From Gemmatimonadota bacterium (GTDB lineage Bacteria > Gemmatimonadota > Gemmatimonadetes > Gemmatimonadales > GWC2-71-9): 64,000 nucleotides of DNA. A model generated the notes under the pieces. It worked only from the letters and a program-made list of their open reading frames with translations, made no database searches and was not told the DNA's origin. Positions 37,792 to 47,813 of the stretch are shown here, piece by piece. The number at the start of each line of letters is the position of its first letter. Position 1 is the stretch's first letter. A program made the position numbers and the translations under genes. Location: contig JAOTVV010000004.1 of the NCBI GenBank assembly GCA_029863245.1, positions 124,001 to 188,000 on the forward strand. Direction: 5' to 3'.

Positions 37792-38322
37792 CTACTCCAC
37801 GTCGAGCGCTCGAGCCTGATCGAGATCGATGTCTCGCGCGATCGGTGGCGGCCACGCGCCTTCGCGCAGCTGATATTCCATCATGACCCGCTCGTTCTGG
37901 ATTCGCCGCCTGGTACCAGCGTCAATCAATCGCTGCCGGACGGCGTCGTCGAGTTCCTGTTCATCGAGCCAACGGTGTTCCCCCTGCACGGGCTGCCACA
38001 GGTCCAGAAAGAGATCGTGCCCGATCCACCGATCTCCAACTATCTCGGGAGGTCGGCAGAAGTTGGTGTACCACCCCGTGAACGCTCCATCGCGCAAATG
38101 AAACCGCCCGATATCGTACCAGCGCTCCGGAAACACATACCACACGATCGGCGCACCCGGCTCCTGAATCACCGATTCGTCGACGTGGACGGAGCGGCCC
38201 TCATACGGATCGAGCAGCAAGACTTTGACGTCCGGGCGGTCGAGGACCAACGACTCTCGATAGACCGTGGTGGCTTTTCCCGGGCGGCGGTACTCCAGCT
38301 GAATGGGTCGTGCCATGTTCAA
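37792..38322 (-). CDS. DUF402-domain protein
   Basis: VWYVFPERWYDIGRFHLRDGAFTGWYTNFCRPPEIVGDRWIGHDLFLDLWQPVQGEHRWLDEQELDDAVRQRLID. Confidence 0.82.
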   Translation of the reverse strand: MNMARPIQLEYRRPGKATTVYRESLVLDRPDVKVLLLDPYEGRSVHVDESVIQEPGAPIVWYVFPERWYDIGRFHLRDGAFTGWYTNFCRPPEIVGDRWIGHDLFLDLWQPVQGEHRWLDEQELDDAVRQRLIDAGTRRRIQNERVMMEYQLREGAWPPPIARDIDLDQARALDVE

Positions 38323-38450
38323 GAGCCTGCCGGTCGATGGGGACGCGTCACTAGCAAGCTAGTGCGCGATGGAAGGGGTGAGCAGACATGGAGCTTGAGA
38401 GGGGTTCCAACGCCGATATATTGCCATTGACGACTTCGGAAAGCGGCATC

Positions 38451-39365
38451 ATGCGCACGTTAGTCCTGAATGGATTCAGCCGTCTCCGGCTCGGTCTCGT
38501 TGCGGGGCTCGTGCTTGGGCTCGGATGTGCGCGAGACCGGACACCCGGCTTCCTCACGGCAATCGACAGAGAAATCCAGCGGAGCGGGGCTGAGACCGTC
38601 GGCATCTACTTCAAGGATCTGTCTACTAGTGATTCCCTTCTGCTCGATGCCGACGCCCGTGTACACGCCGCGAGCATGATGAAGGTGCCGGTGATGATCC
38701 AGGTCTTTCGGGATGTGGAGGCGGGGGCGCTGGGTCTCGATGACAGCCTGGTCATCACGGCCACTTTCCGCTCGATCGTAGACGGTTCGGCCTACGAGTT
38801 GAGCGTTCCGGACGATAGCGACACCACGCTCTATCACCGCGTGGGCGAGCGGGAGTCGGTGCGGGAGCTGATGGACCGGATGATCACGGTCTCGAGCAAT
38901 CTCGCCACCAACATGCTGATTCAACGGGTCGGCGCCGATCGAACGCAACGCACGATGCGGGAGCTTGGCGCGGACTCGATCGCGGTGCTGCGGGGAGTGG
39001 AAGACACGAAGGCCTACCAAGCCGGTCTCAACAACACCACCACGGCCCGAGACCTGGGTATCGTGTTCTCCGCGATCGCGGAGAACCGTGCCGCGAGCGG
39101 TGCATCGTGTCGCGAGATGGTGGAGATCCTGGCGAGACAGGAGTTCAACGAGGGCCTGCCGGCGGGGCTACCGGCCGGGACCAGAGTCGCTCACAAGACC
39201 GGCTGGATCACCGGCATTCGCCATGACGGCGGGATCGTCTTCCTGCCGGACGGACAAGCGTATGTGCTTGTCGTGCTCACGCGGGGTATCGACGATGTCG
39301 ACAAAGCCGACCAGTTGATCATAGCCGTCTCTCGGATCGCGTACCGGTATGTGACCGGCAGCTAG
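38451..39365 (+). CDS. Class A beta-lactamase-like serine hydrolase, putative lipoprotein
   Basis: Lipobox VLGLGCARD; HAASMMKVPVMIQVF (SxxK), TVSSNLATNMLI (SxN), AHKTGWITGIRHDGGIVF (KTG). Confidence 0.9.
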   Translation: MRTLVLNGFSRLRLGLVAGLVLGLGCARDRTPGFLTAIDREIQRSGAETVGIYFKDLSTSDSLLLDADARVHAASMMKVPVMIQVFRDVEAGALGLDDSLVITATFRSIVDGSAYELSVPDDSDTTLYHRVGERESVRELMDRMITVSSNLATNMLIQRVGADRTQRTMRELGADSIAVLRGVEDTKAYQAGLNNTTTARDLGIVFSAIAENRAASGASCREMVEILARQEFNEGLPAGLPAGTRVAHKTGWITGIRHDGGIVFLPDGQAYVLVVLTRGIDDVDKADQLIIAVSRIAYRYVTGS

Positions 39366-39392
39366 GGAGGCTGGGGTCGTCACCGAAACCGA

Positions 39393-39420
39393 GAGGGGGA
39401 GCGGCGTTTCGCTCCCCCTC
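39393..39420. terminator. Hairpin GAGGGGGAGCG-GCGTTT-CGCTCCCCCTC, bidirectional terminator candidate
   Basis: Perfect 11-bp stem between convergent genes; no long T tract. Confidence 0.7.
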
Positions 39421-39435
39421 GTCGATATCAAGCAC

Positions 39436-41148
39436 CTAGGGCGTCGGCGGCGACGGTGCCTGTTGTGGCTTGGGCTGACCCACGTTGAGGAACCGGAACA
39501 CCGGCGCCTCATAGGTCTTCGGCAGGTACTCTGGGGGAATCGCCACCTGGTTGCCGTCCCGCTGCGCCCCGTAGTGCGGTGACATGATCTCTACGCCGGA
39601 CTCGTTGAACCTGTCCTGAATGTTCTGGTGCAGCTCCGAGTACGTTCGGGCCATCACGTTCGGGTTGTTCGTGTACACGTTCAGCTCGTAACTCACGTAG
39701 AAGTCGTCGAGGCTCGTCTGTAACACAAAGGGTTTGGGTTCCTTCATCAGTCCGGACGTCGCTGCGGCTGCCGCGAGCAGCAGCTCTTGCACCTGCCGCC
39801 ACGGTACGTCGTAGCCGATCGTCACGCCAGTATGAAGAATTACCCCGCCCTCTTCGGCAGTGGAGCTGTAGTTGATGATGTGGCTCGATAGCACCATGGC
39901 ATTCGGAATGGTGATGTCGACGTTCTTGATAGTGCGGACCCGGGTGATGAGCAACGTCTTCTCCACCACGTCACCCACCGTGTCGGCGATCTTGACCCGG
40001 TCGCCGAGCTGGAACGGCCGCATGTAGGTCATCACCACTCCCGCCACGACGTTCGCGATCGCCGAGGACGATCCAAACGAGATCAGCACACCCAGGAAGA
40101 CCGAGATGCCCTTGAATGCCGCGGTGTCGGAGCCGGGCATGTAGGGATAGATGACGATCGCCGCAAAGACGATGACCATGAAGCGGACGATCTTGTAGGT
40201 CGGCTCGGCCCAGTCGAGATGGAATCCCGGGACAGCAATCGCGCCGCGTTCGATCCCGCTGAACAGCAGGTGGATGAACTTGAGGAGGTAGTAGAACACC
40301 ACCACGATGACCGCGATGGTGAACACGTTTGGCACATACGCGATGAAGTTGGTCCAAACGCGCCCGAGCGGGTTGAGCACGTATCCGAAGATCGTGTCGG
40401 CAAGCCCCCGGGTCCACGGAAAGAAGCTGAGGACGAGAGGCAAGTACACGTAGAACACAACGACCACGGCGAAGATCCGTCCCACACGCGCGACGAACAG
40501 GGCGGCGTCGGTCAGTCGATCGGCAGACAGTACCTCGAGCTTCTGGATCCGCAGCGACGGAATCTTCGTGCCGCGCCAGGACTCGATGAGTCGATACAGT
40601 CCCGGGAAGAAGCGGTTGAGCAGCTTCAACACCACGACGAGTGCCGCGGTCGTGACCAGTGTGAGCAGCGCGCCGATGAGGATGCTCTTCAGGGTCGCCC
40701 CGCCTTCCCCGCCTCGGATGGCCTCCTGAATAGCGTCGGCGTATTGCTGCGCCAGCACGGCTCTCGGCAGCCCTGCTTCGGCGGCGTCCCGCTCCGTGAC
40801 GGTCATGACGACCGCGTCACCGACGCGGATGTCGGTGGCCCCCACGGTGTCCTGGACGACCAGGTCAGTTGCCCTGGCGAGTGGGTCGGCGGCCAGGGCC
40901 TCGATGCGCCGGCCCAGTGCAGCCGCCCGTTCCTCCGGCGTGAAGGGGCCCAGCGTGCCGTACAGCCGGAGCAGGGTGTCGCCGCGGAAGACGACCGGGG
41001 CTCCTGCGGGGGCGGCGGCTGGCGCTTGCGTGGTGTCTTGCTGTGCCGTGAGCGTGTGCGGCGCACCGAAGAGCACGAGCGCGACGGTGGCGACTGCGCC
41101 CATCCACACGAGGCAGCGGCGTCGGAACGATCGACTCATAGTTTTCAT
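39436..41148 (-). CDS. Mechanosensitive ion channel family (MscS-like) protein
   Basis: Signal peptide; TM region; GVLISFGSSSAIANVVAGVVMTYMRPFQLGDRVKIADTVGDVVEKTLLITRVRTIKNVDITIPNAMVLSSHIINYS. Confidence 0.93.
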   Translation of the reverse strand: MKTMSRSFRRRCLVWMGAVATVALVLFGAPHTLTAQQDTTQAPAAAPAGAPVVFRGDTLLRLYGTLGPFTPEERAAALGRRIEALAADPLARATDLVVQDTVGATDIRVGDAVVMTVTERDAAEAGLPRAVLAQQYADAIQEAIRGGEGGATLKSILIGALLTLVTTAALVVVLKLLNRFFPGLYRLIESWRGTKIPSLRIQKLEVLSADRLTDAALFVARVGRIFAVVVVFYVYLPLVLSFFPWTRGLADTIFGYVLNPLGRVWTNFIAYVPNVFTIAVIVVVFYYLLKFIHLLFSGIERGAIAVPGFHLDWAEPTYKIVRFMVIVFAAIVIYPYMPGSDTAAFKGISVFLGVLISFGSSSAIANVVAGVVMTYMRPFQLGDRVKIADTVGDVVEKTLLITRVRTIKNVDITIPNAMVLSSHIINYSSTAEEGGVILHTGVTIGYDVPWRQVQELLLAAAAATSGLMKEPKPFVLQTSLDDFYVSYELNVYTNNPNVMARTYSELHQNIQDRFNESGVEIMSPHYGAQRDGNQVAIPPEYLPKTYEAPVFRFLNVGQPKPQQAPSPPTP

Positions 41149-41171
41149 GGCGTGTTCTTCCCTGCTTCTCA

Positions 41172-42212
41172 TCAGAAGCCGAACTGGAAATTCACCAGCA
41201 GCTGATGATGGTCGACTGCGGTGTCCCGCGTGTCGATCAGGTAGTTGACCTGGAACTCGGTGACCGCCGTGGGCCACGCGTTGAAGCCGAGAATCAGCAG
41301 ATCGCTTCGATCCAGGCCGTTGTCGGCGTCGAACCCGTCGAAGCGTGCCAACACCTGCGTCTTGGGCGAGAGCATGTAGCCGACCGTCGTGTGGAAGCCC
41401 CACGGGCTGCGATCGATGCCCAACGTCGGCCGGAGCTCGGCATAGACCAGCTCGCCTGAGAGCAACCACCTGTCGACCGTGAGCCGTGCGTCCCCTCCCA
41501 CATGGGTTCGCCTCCCGGCGAAGTCGGTCACGAAGCCGCCCCCGAATGTGGATCCGTCGTCGTCGCTGTGCGCGACGTTCACGCCGATCTCCAGAGCACG
41601 GCCGGTTCCGACCGGCCCCAGCTTGGGCATGACGGCGACGCGGCCGGCAAACATGAGGTTGTCGTTGTCGTTGCCGTTCGGCCTCGTGCCGTTGCCGTTG
41701 AAGATGCCGGCGCTCACCCCCACAGTACGTCCACGATCGTTGAACCGCGCCTGGAGGCCGATCTGTCGGCCGGGTGCGAGCGCCGTCACCGCCTGCGAGC
41801 GGTTGACGAAGTCGATGCTGGCAGCGGATGTCAGGAATTCGCGGCTGAAGGGAGCCTTGAACTGCCCGACGTCGAATGCGAGCATGGGGCTCGCCCGGTA
41901 GGACATCCGGGCATCGAGGATCGCGGGCGTGCCGGCGAAACTGGCCTGCAGGAAGTACCCGAAGCCTTCGTCCAGCTCACCCCGGAGCAGGAGACGGAAA
42001 TTAGCGATGCTGAACCCGTTCTCGGTGGGCAGCGTCCTTTCCACCTGGAAGTCTGCGACGGCCTGTAGCAGGACGCCGAGGCTGAGGTAGTCCTTCTTGA
42101 ACGTTTCCGTGAGCCGGTCGAATATCGGTTCGTCGGGTCCCTGTGCTGCCATTGTGCTCGGCCACGCCACCAGCGCGATCGCGAGTGTGGTGGCCAAGAG
42201 TTGTCCTCTCAT
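41172..42212 (-). CDS. Porin, OprP-like
   Basis: Signal peptide MRGQLLATTLAIALVAWPSTMAAQG; alternating beta-barrel pattern; QFKAPFSREFLTSAASIDFVNRS; C-term aromatic residue LLVNFQFGF. Confidence 0.8.
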   Translation of the reverse strand: MRGQLLATTLAIALVAWPSTMAAQGPDEPIFDRLTETFKKDYLSLGVLLQAVADFQVERTLPTENGFSIANFRLLLRGELDEGFGYFLQASFAGTPAILDARMSYRASPMLAFDVGQFKAPFSREFLTSAASIDFVNRSQAVTALAPGRQIGLQARFNDRGRTVGVSAGIFNGNGTRPNGNDNDNLMFAGRVAVMPKLGPVGTGRALEIGVNVAHSDDDGSTFGGGFVTDFAGRRTHVGGDARLTVDRWLLSGELVYAELRPTLGIDRSPWGFHTTVGYMLSPKTQVLARFDGFDADNGLDRSDLLILGFNAWPTAVTEFQVNYLIDTRDTAVDHHQLLVNFQFGF

Positions 42213-42270
42213 CTCATCCCCAGATTGTTTGACGCTCGAACGGTTCGTGCCCAGCGTCGCGGGCGCGACA

Positions 42271-42297
42271 CCGGGGGGGTCGAGCGCCCCCCCCCGG
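42271..42297. terminator. GC-only hairpin CCGGGGGGG ... CCCCCCCGG (G7 and C9 tracts)
   Basis: Inverted repeat between 42339-42965(-) and porin gene 41172-42212(-). Confidence 0.4.
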
Positions 42298-42338
42298 CGC
42301 ACCGAATCTAGCAACGGTAGGTCTCAGCTAGAAGGGCG

Positions 42339-42965
42339 CTACTTCCCCCCACGTTCGCCCCAGCCGGTCAACCATTGGTCGATGGTTCTGCCGGCAGCCT
42401 CCCTGGCTCCGAGCCCGAACGCAATGGCACCCGCGAGTGCGATCGCGCCGAGAATGGTCCCAAAGGCGAGGGTGACGATCTCCTGGGCCACGCCGGTCTG
42501 TTGCAGCGCCATCGCGGTGGCGAGCACCACGATAGCGATCCGGGCGGCCGACGCGTACAGCCCGCCCCAGCGGCCAGCGCCCCGCGGGATCGCACTGTGG
42601 GCCAGGTTACCCAAATACAGGCCGACGCCGAAGATCACCAACCCGAGCAGCAAGCGGGTGCCAAATCCAAAGAACTCCGTGGCGAGATCGGAGAGCGCCC
42701 CGAACCCGAGCATGCTTGCCGCCTCGATCGCGGCGACGAGCATGATGGCCACGATCGTGAGATAGCCCGCGATCTGTGAGGGTGTGTTACGCGCTCGATC
42801 GCCTTCGACCCGCAGCCCGAGCTTGCCGAACAGGTCGTCGAATCCCACCCCAGCCAGGACGCCGGTCACGAGTCCGGCGACGACGCGGCCGACCATGAAG
42901 GCAATCCCGAGGACCAAGGCTGCCCCGAACAGGAGAGGCACGGCGGCCAGGATTTGGTTCAGCAT
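42339..42965 (-). CDS. Membrane protein with mechanosensitive-channel-type conserved TM helix repeats
   Basis: MLNQILAAVPLLFGAALVLGIAFMVGRVVAGLVTGVLAGVGFDDLFGKLG...AIALAGAIAFGLGAREAAGRTIDQWL. Confidence 0.8.
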   Translation of the reverse strand: MLNQILAAVPLLFGAALVLGIAFMVGRVVAGLVTGVLAGVGFDDLFGKLGLRVEGDRARNTPSQIAGYLTIVAIMLVAAIEAASMLGFGALSDLATEFFGFGTRLLLGLVIFGVGLYLGNLAHSAIPRGAGRWGGLYASAARIAIVVLATAMALQQTGVAQEIVTLAFGTILGAIALAGAIAFGLGAREAAGRTIDQWLTGWGERGGK

Positions 42966-43162
42966 TGAGGTTGCAGGAACCCCGCGGTCTCGGGCCGCGT
43001 TGTGCGTTAGGGTCGTGGGGGGACGACGTGAAATGTAGGAGGGCGTACCAGTTGCGGGTAGGTTCGATGCGATCAAGTCATTATCGATTAAGCGTTTAGG
43101 GTCACGTCGCAGGTCTTTGGGCTGGTGCGTCGGCCAGCACTGGTGGGGTGTGCTCTACGCGC

Positions 43163-44092
43163 TCACGATCCGGCCTGCTTGCCGCCGCCCAGGAGGTGGA
43201 CGTCCACAGGCGGTGCGCCGACCAGTTCGAATGTCGCCGAGGCGAGTGCGACCCGGCCTCCCGTGGCATCGATCGCATCCAGCAGGCGGGAGAAGATCTC
43301 ATCTTTGGTGGTCCGGCGCCGTTTGTAATCCACCACGAACCGCGCTGTGAACTCCATCCAGTTGTCGTTGGCGACGAGCGTCACCATGGGCTCGACGCTA
43401 GCGTCCTCGATCCGGTACTTGGCAACCATGTCCTTCCACGACTCCTTGGCCACGCCGGCGTATGCGCCCACCACGTCGGTCACCGTTCGGTGAATAATCT
43501 CCCGAGCCAAGCGGTGGTCGCACCCGTACTTCACCGGGACGGTGATCTCCTCCCACAAGAAGGGAAAATCGCCGGAGTAGTTGAAGACCGGTTCCTTGAA
43601 GACGAAACTGTTGGCCACGCGCACGATGCGGCCGTTATAGAGGTCGCCGTTCACCCAGTTTCCGCATTCCATGAGCGTCGTACGCAGCACACCAACGTCG
43701 ATCACGTCCCCCCGGATGCCACCGAGTTGCACGCGGTCGCCCACGCGGTAAAAATTGCCCAGCGCAACGGCCACCCATCCCGCGACGCTTGCGATGACCT
43801 CCTGCAGCGCGAACGCGATTCCCGCACCGGCCACGCCGAAGGCGACCGTGAGCCCGCCGAGCTGATTCCGGAAGACCACGGTGAGGTAGAGGAACCCGGC
43901 CAGGTAGCCGAGGAACGTGATGATCTTCCTGACCCGATATCGGGTGTCGTTCTCGCGGACGTACCGTGGCAGGGTGCGGTGAACGGCACGTACCACGAGT
44001 GTGATGAGGAGCAGACCGACGAGAATGGCGACGATCTTGCCCACCGTCGGGTCAAGAAGGAAGGTGCGGGCGAAGTCTTCCATGGGGGTCAC
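43163..44092 (-). CDS. MscS-family mechanosensitive ion channel
   Basis: VAFGVAGAGIAFALQEVIASVAGWVAVALGNFYRVGDRVQLGGIRGDVIDVGVLRTTLMECG...NGRIVRVANSFVFKEPVFNYS. Confidence 0.93.
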   Translation of the reverse strand: MTPMEDFARTFLLDPTVGKIVAILVGLLLITLVVRAVHRTLPRYVRENDTRYRVRKIITFLGYLAGFLYLTVVFRNQLGGLTVAFGVAGAGIAFALQEVIASVAGWVAVALGNFYRVGDRVQLGGIRGDVIDVGVLRTTLMECGNWVNGDLYNGRIVRVANSFVFKEPVFNYSGDFPFLWEEITVPVKYGCDHRLAREIIHRTVTDVVGAYAGVAKESWKDMVAKYRIEDASVEPMVTLVANDNWMEFTARFVVDYKRRRTTKDEIFSRLLDAIDATGGRVALASATFELVGAPPVDVHLLGGGKQAGS

Positions 44093-44134
44093 TAGGTCAA
44101 AGGCAATAAGGCAGACGCCCCGGCGAAGCGTCCG

Positions 44135-46003
44135 TCAGGGTACCGTACCTGACAACGCGTCGGCGTCCGAGTCCTCGCACCGTCCCCCGAGGTGCTTCGC
44201 GAGGAATCGCTCTGCGGCGGCGTAGAATCTCAGGCGATTCTCGGGTTTTGCGAAACCGTGGCCCTCGTCCGGGAACAGCATGTATTCGTGGTCGATCCCC
44301 TTCTCGCGCATCACCGTGACAATCTGCTCGGATTCCGATTGCTTGACCCGAGGGTCGTTCGCTCCCTGCGCGATCAGCAGGGGGATCCGGATGCGGTCCA
44401 CGTGCGTGAGCGGTGATCTCGACAGGAGGAAGTGGCGATCGCCTTCTGGATTCCCCACGCGCTCGTGCAACATGGTGAGGTAGCTGGACCAGTACGGAGG
44501 GATGGTCTCGATGAAGGTGATCAGGTTGCTCGGCCCCACGATGTCGACCGCGCAGCGAAACAGGTCGGGAGTGAACGTCGCCCCGACCAGGGCAGCATAC
44601 CCGCCGTACGATCCGCCGTAGATCGCCACCCGATCGGGGTCGGCAATGCCTCGCTCGACGGCCCAACGAACGGCATCGACGACGTCGTCGTGCATCTTGC
44701 CACCCCATTCCCGGTTCCCGGCATTCAAGAACTGCTTTCCATAGCCGGTCGACCCTCGAAAGTTCACTTGTAGGCAGGCGTATCCCCGATTGGCCAGCCA
44801 CTGGGCCTCGGGATCGTAGCCCCATGTGTCCCGGTGCCACGGCCCTCCGTGCACGTCCAACACCATGGGGAGCCGCTTGGGCTCGACGCCAGGCGGCAGG
44901 GTCAAATAGCCGTGGACGGTGAGGCCGTCTCGTGCCGCGAGCGTGATTGGCTGCATCTCGGCGAGTGTGTAGGCCGAGAGATCGGGCCGAGTATGCAGCA
45001 AGAACGTCCCTGATCGGGTTCGACGGTCGAAGGCGTAGTACGAGACGGGCCCCGTGTCCTGGACGAACTCGACGATCCAGATCTGATCGTCGTGCGTGCG
45101 ACTGTGGACGGTGAAGTCTCCGGGGTTCAGCGCACGTATGGCCTCGATGTCTTCCGCCAGAGCCGGGTCGAGGACTTCCCAGTCGAGACGGGCGCGAGTG
45201 AACGCCACCATCTGAATCGCCCGGGTGTCTTGATGAATGTGCACACTGCTCACGTCGTATTCCGGATCGGCAGCGATGACTTCGAGTGATCCGCTGCCGA
45301 GGGCGAGCGCACACAGTCGTGCGGCGTTCACGTCTCGCGAATCGACGAGATACAGCGTACCGCCGTCGAGGGTGAAGCCGAGAGGCCAGCTCGTCATGGC
45401 ATCCTCCGGCCCCCACACGAGCAGCGATTGCCAGTCGTCATCCGGTCCGCTTCGCATGAGCAGCTCCGACCCGCCCTCCGGGGTGGAGGCCAATGCCGCC
45501 CTGACGTGAAAGGCGGTATCGGCAATCCACCCCAGCACGTTGCCGGGGTTCTTCGCGACCAACTCGAGCGCGTTCGACCGAAGGTCCAGATGGTAGACGT
45601 CGTGCAGCCGCCGGTCATCCTTGTTCATGGCGATGAGCAACTCGGACGGGTGCCGCTTGTCTCGGGCCACGATCTGGACCTGGACGGACTCGAACGGCGT
45701 CAGATCGTCGACCGTTCCGGTCTTGAGCGCGACTTTGTGAAGCCGCCAGTTCTCATCGCCGCCCGCATCCTGCAGGTAGAGGACATGCTTGGCGTCATGC
45801 GCCCAGAAATAGGCACGTATTCCACGATCGGTATCATGAGTGATCGGCCGAAACTCCTCGCCGGTGATATCGCCGACCCACACGTTCAGCACACCGTCTA
45901 GCGGTGCTAGATACGCCAGGTGGCTGCCGTCCGGGGAGACCTGCGGGTCGGCCTTTTCCGGATTGCCGAAGATGACGGATCTGGGAATCAGCAGCGGCAG
46001 CAT
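44135..46003 (-). CDS. S9-family peptidase (prolyl oligopeptidase / acylaminoacyl-peptidase type)
   Basis: [70 protein letters not shown] (GxSxG); [13 protein letters not shown]. Confidence 0.95.
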   Translation of the reverse strand: MLPLLIPRSVIFGNPEKADPQVSPDGSHLAYLAPLDGVLNVWVGDITGEEFRPITHDTDRGIRAYFWAHDAKHVLYLQDAGGDENWRLHKVALKTGTVDDLTPFESVQVQIVARDKRHPSELLIAMNKDDRRLHDVYHLDLRSNALELVAKNPGNVLGWIADTAFHVRAALASTPEGGSELLMRSGPDDDWQSLLVWGPEDAMTSWPLGFTLDGGTLYLVDSRDVNAARLCALALGSGSLEVIAADPEYDVSSVHIHQDTRAIQMVAFTRARLDWEVLDPALAEDIEAIRALNPGDFTVHSRTHDDQIWIVEFVQDTGPVSYYAFDRRTRSGTFLLHTRPDLSAYTLAEMQPITLAARDGLTVHGYLTLPPGVEPKRLPMVLDVHGGPWHRDTWGYDPEAQWLANRGYACLQVNFRGSTGYGKQFLNAGNREWGGKMHDDVVDAVRWAVERGIADPDRVAIYGGSYGGYAALVGATFTPDLFRCAVDIVGPSNLITFIETIPPYWSSYLTMLHERVGNPEGDRHFLLSRSPLTHVDRIRIPLLIAQGANDPRVKQSESEQIVTVMREKGIDHEYMLFPDEGHGFAKPENRLRFYAAAERFLAKHLGGRCEDSDADALSGTVP

Positions 46004-46040
46004 GGACTCGGGCCCTCATGCGTGGTGAGGCATGTCGCAT

Positions 46041-47321
46041 TCATGCTGCCTGCGGCTCCTCGGCGCGGCGCATGCCCGGATAGAAGTTCGTCTCCCCCTC
46101 GCTCTTTGCCACGATCACCGCACCCACGCTGTCACTGAAGATGTTGATGGTGGTGCGGAACATGTCGATGGGCCGGTCGACCGCGAGCATGGTGCCGATG
46201 ATCAACCCGACCTGCGCGTCGGTGAAGCCGATCGCCTGCGTGACGATGAAGATCACCACCACACCGGCGGCGGGGATGCCGGCTGCGCCGACCGCCGAGA
46301 GCAGGGCGGTGAGGACGATGAGGAACTGTTGCGAGAAGTCGAGCTGCATCCCGAGCACCTGGCTGATGAAGATGACGCCGGCACACTCGTACAACGCCGT
46401 GCCGTTCATGTTGACCGTGGCGCCCATCGGCAGCACGAAGCTTGAGATGGTGTTGGAGACACCAGCCTTGTTTTCGACGTCGCTCATCGTCACGGGGAGT
46501 GTGGCGTTCGAGGAGCACGTCGAGAACGCTGTGACCATGGCGGCGCTCATGGCGCGGAAGTGGTAGATCGGGTTGATACGCGTCGTGACATAGAACAGCA
46601 GCGGCAACACGATGAGCAGGTGGATCAGGAAGCCCGTCAGGATCGTGCCGATGTAGAGGCTGAGCGTGATGAACAGACTCACGCCCGCCGACGCCACCGT
46701 TGCGACGATGAGTCCGAAGACGCCGAACGGCGCGACGCTGATCACGACATTGGTGATCTTCATCATCGCGTCGAACAAGGCATCGAAGAACTGCCGCAGA
46801 GTTTCACGGTTCCGTTCGGCGGTCCTCGTGATCGCGAATCCCAGGAAGATCGAGAAGAAGATGATCCCGAGCATGTGACCGGACGACATCGCCTCGATCG
46901 GGTTGAGTGGGATCATGTCGATGAGGATCTGGCCAGGCGATCGCGGAGTGACGACCGTGGATGGATCGAAGCTCTCGCCCACCGGAATGTTGGCCCCCAC
47001 ACCGGGTTTGATCAGGTTGGTGACGAAGATGCCGATGAGGATGGCCAGGAGGCTCGATACGAAGTAGTAGGAGAACGTCTTGAGACCGAGCCGGCCGATG
47101 CTCTTTCCATCGCCGACACTCGCCACGCCGCTCACGATGGAGCTGACAATCAGCGGCACGATGACCATTCGCAGCAGGTTGATGAAGATCGTGCCCAGTG
47201 ACGCGATCAGTGCGAACAGCCACCCGGAGGGTTCGCCGTCATAGATGACCTGAAAGACGACCCCGACGGCGACGCCTAGTACCATCGCGATCAGGATTTG
47301 CCAGTGGAGCTGGAGCTTCAT
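46041..47321 (-). CDS. Dicarboxylate/amino acid:cation symporter (DAACS family)
   Basis: FSTCSSNATLPVTMSDVENKAGVSNTISSFVLPMGATVNMNGTALYECAGVIFISQVLG. Confidence 0.95.
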   Translation of the reverse strand: MKLQLHWQILIAMVLGVAVGVVFQVIYDGEPSGWLFALIASLGTIFINLLRMVIVPLIVSSIVSGVASVGDGKSIGRLGLKTFSYYFVSSLLAILIGIFVTNLIKPGVGANIPVGESFDPSTVVTPRSPGQILIDMIPLNPIEAMSSGHMLGIIFFSIFLGFAITRTAERNRETLRQFFDALFDAMMKITNVVISVAPFGVFGLIVATVASAGVSLFITLSLYIGTILTGFLIHLLIVLPLLFYVTTRINPIYHFRAMSAAMVTAFSTCSSNATLPVTMSDVENKAGVSNTISSFVLPMGATVNMNGTALYECAGVIFISQVLGMQLDFSQQFLIVLTALLSAVGAAGIPAAGVVVIFIVTQAIGFTDAQVGLIIGTMLAVDRPIDMFRTTINIFSDSVGAVIVAKSEGETNFYPGMRRAEEPQAA

Positions 47322-47374
47322 ATCACCTCCGCGATCGATACACGGCAGGAGCGGGGCTGGCTAGACACGAGAAT

Positions 47375-47767
47375 CTACTCAGGCCGCACGCCCTCGCGGG
47401 GTGTGCGCGCGGGCCGCCGCCTGAAGTAGACGGCATAGGCCATGACGTTTAGGGCGACGACCACCAGTCCCAAACCGATCTGGATCCGGAGCGTCAAGGC
47501 CTCCGGATAGACCATGGGAATGATGTAGTGCTCGACGAAGCCGCCATCGTACCCGGCCTGTCCAGCCTGTCGTCGGAGCGTGACCTCCCAGGGCGTGAGG
47601 GGGCAGATCCATCCCATGAACTCCACGAGGGCGCCCCAGGCGGCGCATGGGACGTGCACCCACGCCAGCCGGCGCCAACGCCACGCCAGGAATCCCCCAG
47701 CCACCACGAAGACGATGAACGCCAGGTGGAGTGTGACGAGCAGGTCGGCAGCCAGGCGGGCGAGCAT
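47375..47767 (-). CDS. DUF2784 family membrane protein
   Basis: LLVTLHLAFIVFVVAGGFLAWRWRRLAWVHVPCAAWGALVEFMGWICPLTPWEVTLRRQAGQAGYDGGFVEHYIIPMVYP. Confidence 0.9.
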   Translation of the reverse strand: MLARLAADLLVTLHLAFIVFVVAGGFLAWRWRRLAWVHVPCAAWGALVEFMGWICPLTPWEVTLRRQAGQAGYDGGFVEHYIIPMVYPEALTLRIQIGLGLVVVALNVMAYAVYFRRRPARTPREGVRPE

Positions 47768-47813
47768 GGAGCGGGCCTACGAGACGGGACGCGGGTGTCG
47801 GAGCACGCGAGCG

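Noticed and set aside
36122-37819. 565-aa plus-strand ORF
   Set aside because: Antisense to the methyltransferase gene with clear MTase motifs; low-complexity high-GC shadow ORF.
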